From contig JAUWDN010000027.1 of NCBI GenBank assembly GCA_030608765.1, forward strand, positions 1 to 8,280: a stretch of 8,280 nt of DNA, given 5' to 3'. Under the pieces are notes generated by a model. That model made no database searches and was not told the origin of the DNA. It saw only the letters and a list, made by a program, of their open reading frames with translations. This stretch comes from Promethearchaeota archaeon (lineage in GTDB: Archaea; Asgardarchaeota; Lokiarchaeia; Sigynarchaeales; SOKP01). Both the position numbers and the translations under genes were made by a program. This document shows, one piece after another, positions 5,804 through 8,280 of the stretch (positions within the stretch are counted from its first letter, which is position 1; each line of letters starts with the position of its first letter).

Positions 5804-6361
5804 CTAAAATTGAGGTTTATACAATTTCCTAAACTCTTCCTTTTTCTTATCGTTATATTTATTTTCTAAGAACTTAAGAACTGAGTGGTGAGGCATCCCG
5901 CTCAATAACATATTTACGGCTTTTCTGGCGATTTGTAAATTATCATAGTCAGAAATAATGGAAACCGTTTTTCCATAAACAGATACATAACTCTCCGCAT
6001 TACTTTCTATTGCTTTTCTCATTTCGCCATTCCTACCAATAATTCTTCCTTTTAATCTCTTTATTTTCTTCTCAGATTTCCCTAATAGGTCGTAGAGATT
6101 AAATACTTCAATATCGAAGGTTTCATCTAATAGTTTCATGGCTTTTACTGGGTTGAACCCTCTGTTTATTGCGTTAACTACTTTTTGTGCGGTAAAAGTG
6201 CTAAGTGGATCGTATTTTGGATGTTCTATTACTGGTTTGATATCACAATCTCCGGATTCACTGTCCAAAAAGATTTGTACTCCTAAAGATTCTTCAATTT
6301 CTTTTTTTGTTTCTCCGTTCTTTCCAATGATTACAGCAATCCTATTTTTTCCTATTTTCAT
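5804..6361 (-). CDS. Two-KH-domain RNA-binding protein, Pno1/Dim2-like
   Basis: This 185-residue protein has two KH modules. The first is an altered KH with Ile-Ile-Gly-Lys-Asn-Gly at 11-16. The second is canonical, with Lys-Gly-Arg-Ile-Ile-Gly-Arg-Asn-Gly at 104-112 and the family's Ser-Val-Tyr-Gly-Lys-Thr at 127-132. The linker carries the diagnostic Ala-Ile-Asn-Arg-Gly-Phe-Asn-Pro at 64-71. Together these mark the archaeal homologue of Pno1/Dim2, which in eukaryotes binds the 3' end of small-subunit rRNA and positions the endonuclease Nob1. The length is normal for the archaeal family. ATG 6361 is the start, with an in-frame stop 21 bases upstream. It follows RIO1 by 50 bases on the same strand. 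This is meaningful because yeast Rio1 drives late release of Dim2 and Nob1. No Nob1 gene is in the window. Confidence 0.92.
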   Translation of the reverse strand: MKIGKNRIAVIIGKNGETKKEIEESLGVQIFLDSESGDCDIKPVIEHPKYDPLSTFTAQKVVNAINRGFNPVKAMKLLDETFDIEVFNLYDLLGKSEKKIKRLKGRIIGRNGEMRKAIESNAESYVSVYGKTVSIISDYDNLQIARKAVNMLLSGMPHHSVLKFLENKYNDKKKEEFRKLYKPQF

Positions 6362-6411
6362 AATTCCATTTTCAGTTTAATAACTTCAATAATGAACATT
6401 CGTTTTTTTAT

Positions 6412-7272
6412 CTAATCTAAATTAATTACTTCATAGTAAAATTCTTCAGGATTAGGTACTTCTACTCCAATTCTTTCAAAATAATTAAAGACATTCTTGA
6501 TATCTCTCACCAGATAAATTTCTGCTTTTGGATGATGGATTGTTACGGCTTGTGAAATATCAATTACTACTGGTTTTTGATTGTGATACAATATATTAAA
6601 TTCTGATAAATCACCGTGAACTAAGTTAGCTTTTTGGTATAATATTTTAATAAAATAAAGAATTTCGTTCAACAATTTAATAGGATCCTTTGGAGATTTT
6701 ATTTCTTTGAGTTTTGGTGCTGGTATCGATGCAAAACCAATATATTCCATGATTAAGATGTTATTTTTTATATGAATTGGCTCGGGTACGCTTAAACCTG
6801 CTTTATACGCTCTTTTAAGATTTTTAAACTCTTTACTTGCCCATAGATATATAATTTTAGATACATTATGTGGTATTTTTTTAAATCTGTTATCTCCAAT
6901 AATGTAATTTCTCATCCATTTTGAAGTATTTGTATCAATCTTATATATTTTTATAGCGTATTCCTCATCTCCTTGACCGTACGCAAGATAAACATTTGCT
7001 TCTTTACCTGCGGAAATAATGCCTTCAATTCGGCTTAAAGTTCCAGCTTTTAATAATTTGTTTAATTGTAAATACATCCTTTCGTCAAATACAGAATCAA
7101 CAGTAGCCCTTTTTTTTGTCTGGTCTATATTTTTTATTCTTTTAGCGTCAATATTCCTTTTTTCTAAATCATCTAATTTTTTATTAAAAATTTTATTCAT
7201 ATGATCATCGTTATCTCCATTTTCGATATCATCGTCATCTTCATCCATAGCATCTATTTTTTTCTTTTCCAC
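6412..7272 (-). CDS. rio1: Atypical serine kinase/ATPase RIO1
   Basis: This 286-residue RIO-family kinase acts in final maturation of the small ribosomal subunit. The ATP loop Ser-Ala-Gly-Lys-Glu-Ala-Asn-Val-Tyr is at 87-95, the ATP-contacting lysine is Lys108, Tyr-Ile-Ile-Gly-Asp-x-Arg-Phe is at 123-130, and the hinge Met-Glu-Tyr-Ile-Gly is at 175-179. The catalytic loop His-Gly-Asp-Leu-Ser-Glu-Phe-Asn is at 219-226 (Asp221), the metal-binding Asp238 lies in Ile-Asp-Ile-Ser-Gln-Ala, and His-Pro plus Arg-Asp-Ile-x-Asn follow. The Ser-x-Gly-Lys-Glu-Ala and Ile-Asp-x-Ser-Gln forms mark RIO1 rather than RIO2, and no winged helix is present. An acidic tract at 9-23 precedes the kinase domain. The start is GTG 7272, directly after the NMD3 stop. 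GAGGA at 7277-7281 (minus strand) is a likely ribosome site inside NMD3. An ATG at codon 9 is a less likely alternative. Confidence 0.95.
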   Translation of the reverse strand: MEKKKIDAMDEDDDDIENGDNDDHMNKIFNKKLDDLEKRNIDAKRIKNIDQTKKRATVDSVFDERMYLQLNKLLKAGTLSRIEGIISAGKEANVYLAYGQGDEEYAIKIYKIDTNTSKWMRNYIIGDNRFKKIPHNVSKIIYLWASKEFKNLKRAYKAGLSVPEPIHIKNNILIMEYIGFASIPAPKLKEIKSPKDPIKLLNEILYFIKILYQKANLVHGDLSEFNILYHNQKPVVIDISQAVTIHHPKAEIYLVRDIKNVFNYFERIGVEVPNPEEFYYEVINLD

Positions 7273-8193
7273 TTATTCCTCATCCACCAACTTTTTAATT
7301 ACTCTTTTATCGTCAAAAAAAAAAGAAAAGTTTTTAACAAGTTTTGTTTGTTTTTCATCTCTTAATATAACCTTATTTTTAGTCAATTGCTCAATAAAAT
7401 ATTTTGAATTACTAATTAGAATAAAGTCGTTCTTCTTAAATGGAAAAAACTTTATGAGCGCTTTTAATCTATAGAGATTCCTTCCCTTTTGAGTATCCCG
7501 ACCCACTAATTTCTTTGTCCTCTTTAAGATAAAATAATATTTCGATCTAATATGTGAAATTATCCGGTTCATAAGCTCATTTGTGCTTAAATAGAGATCA
7601 ACACCAAGTGTTTGATCCTCCATTTTTACGATGTATTGTTTGTCATTTTTACTAAACAACTTCTCAGCTAAAGAAGAAATATCATCTAACGCGTCTTTAA
7701 TAATCCCAAATTGAGCCTTATCTTTTACCCTTAGTTGAATAATCGAAAGGTAATACATCCCTCCTCTTAAATTGGTACAATTTTTGCACATATCGTAAGA
7801 AATATTTACTCTTAGCGTTTCTTGATGAGTTATTTTACGATCTCCTTCCAAGGTTCCCGATATAATTGCATCTAAGGATGACAAAAGATTGCGAGAAGAA
7901 TACGTTAATTCGTCAAATGAAAAAGAAAAAGCGATTAAACCTTGTTTTACATAGTTCTTCAATAAAAAGCGAGTTAAAACTTCTTTAATAATAGCTAAGG
8001 TTTCATTATCAGTAGGTTCAAACCATTCTTCTTTTTTTGCATATTTCTGACAATCAATGCAGAGTTTAAAATTATAACTTTTAGGTAATTCAAATAAAGG
8101 ATTTTCCTCTAAATAACAATTAAGGCACATACCAAAATGAGGTGCTTTTTTGTCTAGTTCTGTACCACATATTGCGCAAAATCTGTGAGGCAT
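7273..8193 (-). CDS. Ribosome biogenesis factor NMD3 (archaeal, zinc-ribbon)
   Basis: The 306 residues match NMD3, which in eukaryotes binds the late 60S subunit and serves as its export adaptor. The archaeal form presumably acts in 50S maturation and lacks the transport tail. Four CxxC pairs are visible: Cys6/Cys9, Cys23/Cys26, Cys45/Cys48 and Cys136/Cys139, enough for two zinc sites. The last is followed by the family block Arg-Gly-Gly-x-Tyr-Tyr at 143-148. Gly-Val-Asp-Leu-Tyr at 197-201 and Lys-Lys-Leu-Val-Gly-Arg-Asp-Thr-Gln-Lys-Gly-Arg at 227-238 are also characteristic. The start is ATG 8193, and its A is shared with the stop of the upstream gene (TAATG). The stop is directly followed by the RIO1 GTG with no gap. 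These joints imply translation of a single polycistronic message. Confidence 0.93.
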   Translation of the reverse strand: MPHRFCAICGTELDKKAPHFGMCLNCYLEENPLFELPKSYNFKLCIDCQKYAKKEEWFEPTDNETLAIIKEVLTRFLLKNYVKQGLIAFSFSFDELTYSSRNLLSSLDAIISGTLEGDRKITHQETLRVNISYDMCKNCTNLRGGMYYLSIIQLRVKDKAQFGIIKDALDDISSLAEKLFSKNDKQYIVKMEDQTLGVDLYLSTNELMNRIISHIRSKYYFILKRTKKLVGRDTQKGRNLYRLKALIKFFPFKKNDFILISNSKYFIEQLTKNKVILRDEKQTKLVKNFSFFFDDKRVIKKLVDEE

Positions 8194-8280
8194 TAAAACA
8201 TCATTTTTATTGCCATTGGAATATTATTTATTTTTGTTACTCCATCTTTCGGAAGGAGTTGAAGATCTATAGCCTTATTA
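8193..8280 (-). CDS. C-terminal end of an unidentified gene upstream of NMD3 (5' part outside window)
   Basis: On the minus strand an open frame enters from the right edge and ends at a TAA (8195-8193) that shares a base with the NMD3 ATG. The 28 visible residues include Ile-Asp-Leu-Gln-Leu-Leu-Pro-Lys-Asp-Gly-Val-Thr-Lys and end in Lys-Met-Met-Phe. The sequence looks like an ordinary folded protein tail, and the TAATG junction is typical of operon partners. It is too short for me to name a family. It is probably the first visible member of the NMD3-RIO1-KH operon, and its identity would show what this cluster is anchored to. Confidence 0.65.
   Translation of the reverse strand, partial: NKAIDLQLLPKDGVTKINNIPMAIKMMF

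Noticed and set aside
6138..6380. Plus-strand open frame opposite the KH protein gene
   Set aside because: Its Phe/Ser/Ile-rich translation resembles a membrane peptide, but this is what the complement of Lys/Glu/Asp-rich coding sequence yields. The KH protein on the other strand is certain.
7019..7204. Plus-strand hydrophobic small open frame opposite RIO1
   Set aside because: Same effect: it is the complement of a lysine- and acid-rich N-terminal region of RIO1, with no independent support.
1..8280. Mobile element, CRISPR array or defence system
   Set aside because: No transposase, integrase, terminal inverted repeats, regularly spaced direct repeats or nuclease modules were seen. The genes are mostly conserved archaeal core functions with uniform AT-rich composition.

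Overview
This window is AT-rich and densely coded, and it comes from an archaeon. The strongest evidence is a minus-strand run of NMD3, RIO1 kinase and a two-KH-domain Pno1/Dim2-like protein, which are ribosome-maturation factors shared only by archaea and eukaryotes. It sits beside a prokaryotic tubulin-type FtsZ. GTG and TTG starts, very short or overlapping gene junctions, TATA-like promoters and oligo-T ends fit this. The low GC, the FtsZ and a small SWIM zinc-finger protein would suit an Asgard (Lokiarchaeota-like) genome, but that placement is an inference from general character and was not tested.

Layout. Positions 1-1191 (+): the 3' part of a YkgJ-type cysteine-cluster protein, then, after 6 bases, a stand-alone ThiI-type PP-loop sulfurtransferase domain. 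Positions 1180-1572 (-): a 130-residue SWIM zinc-finger protein of Shu2/SWS1 type, overlapping the ThiI-like gene tail to tail by 12 bases. Positions 1573-1621: a compact divergent promoter region. Positions 1622-4148 (+): a GT4-type glycosyltransferase and a fold-III PLP decarboxylase-like protein that overlap by 8 bases and are probably translationally coupled. Positions 4149-4252: the ftsZ promoter region. Positions 4253-5365 (+): ftsZ. Positions 5413-5766 (+): an unrecognised 117-residue protein. Positions 5804-8280 (-): a probable operon read right to left, made of an unidentified partial gene, NMD3, RIO1 and the KH protein.

How the genes work together. In the minus-strand cluster, NMD3 belongs to large-subunit maturation, while RIO1 and Pno1/Dim2 belong to late small-subunit maturation. 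Joints of -1 base and 0 bases imply coordinated expression. The glycosyltransferase and PLP protein probably belong to one pathway, perhaps making or modifying a cell-surface or lipid-linked glycan, but the substrate is unknown. The PLP protein keeps its cofactor site and appears to have lost the catalytic cysteine of the decarboxylases. That makes this pair the best candidate here for undescribed chemistry. FtsZ is the cytokinesis GTPase. I saw no mobile element, CRISPR array, tRNA or rRNA. Most of the window is conserved archaeal housekeeping.
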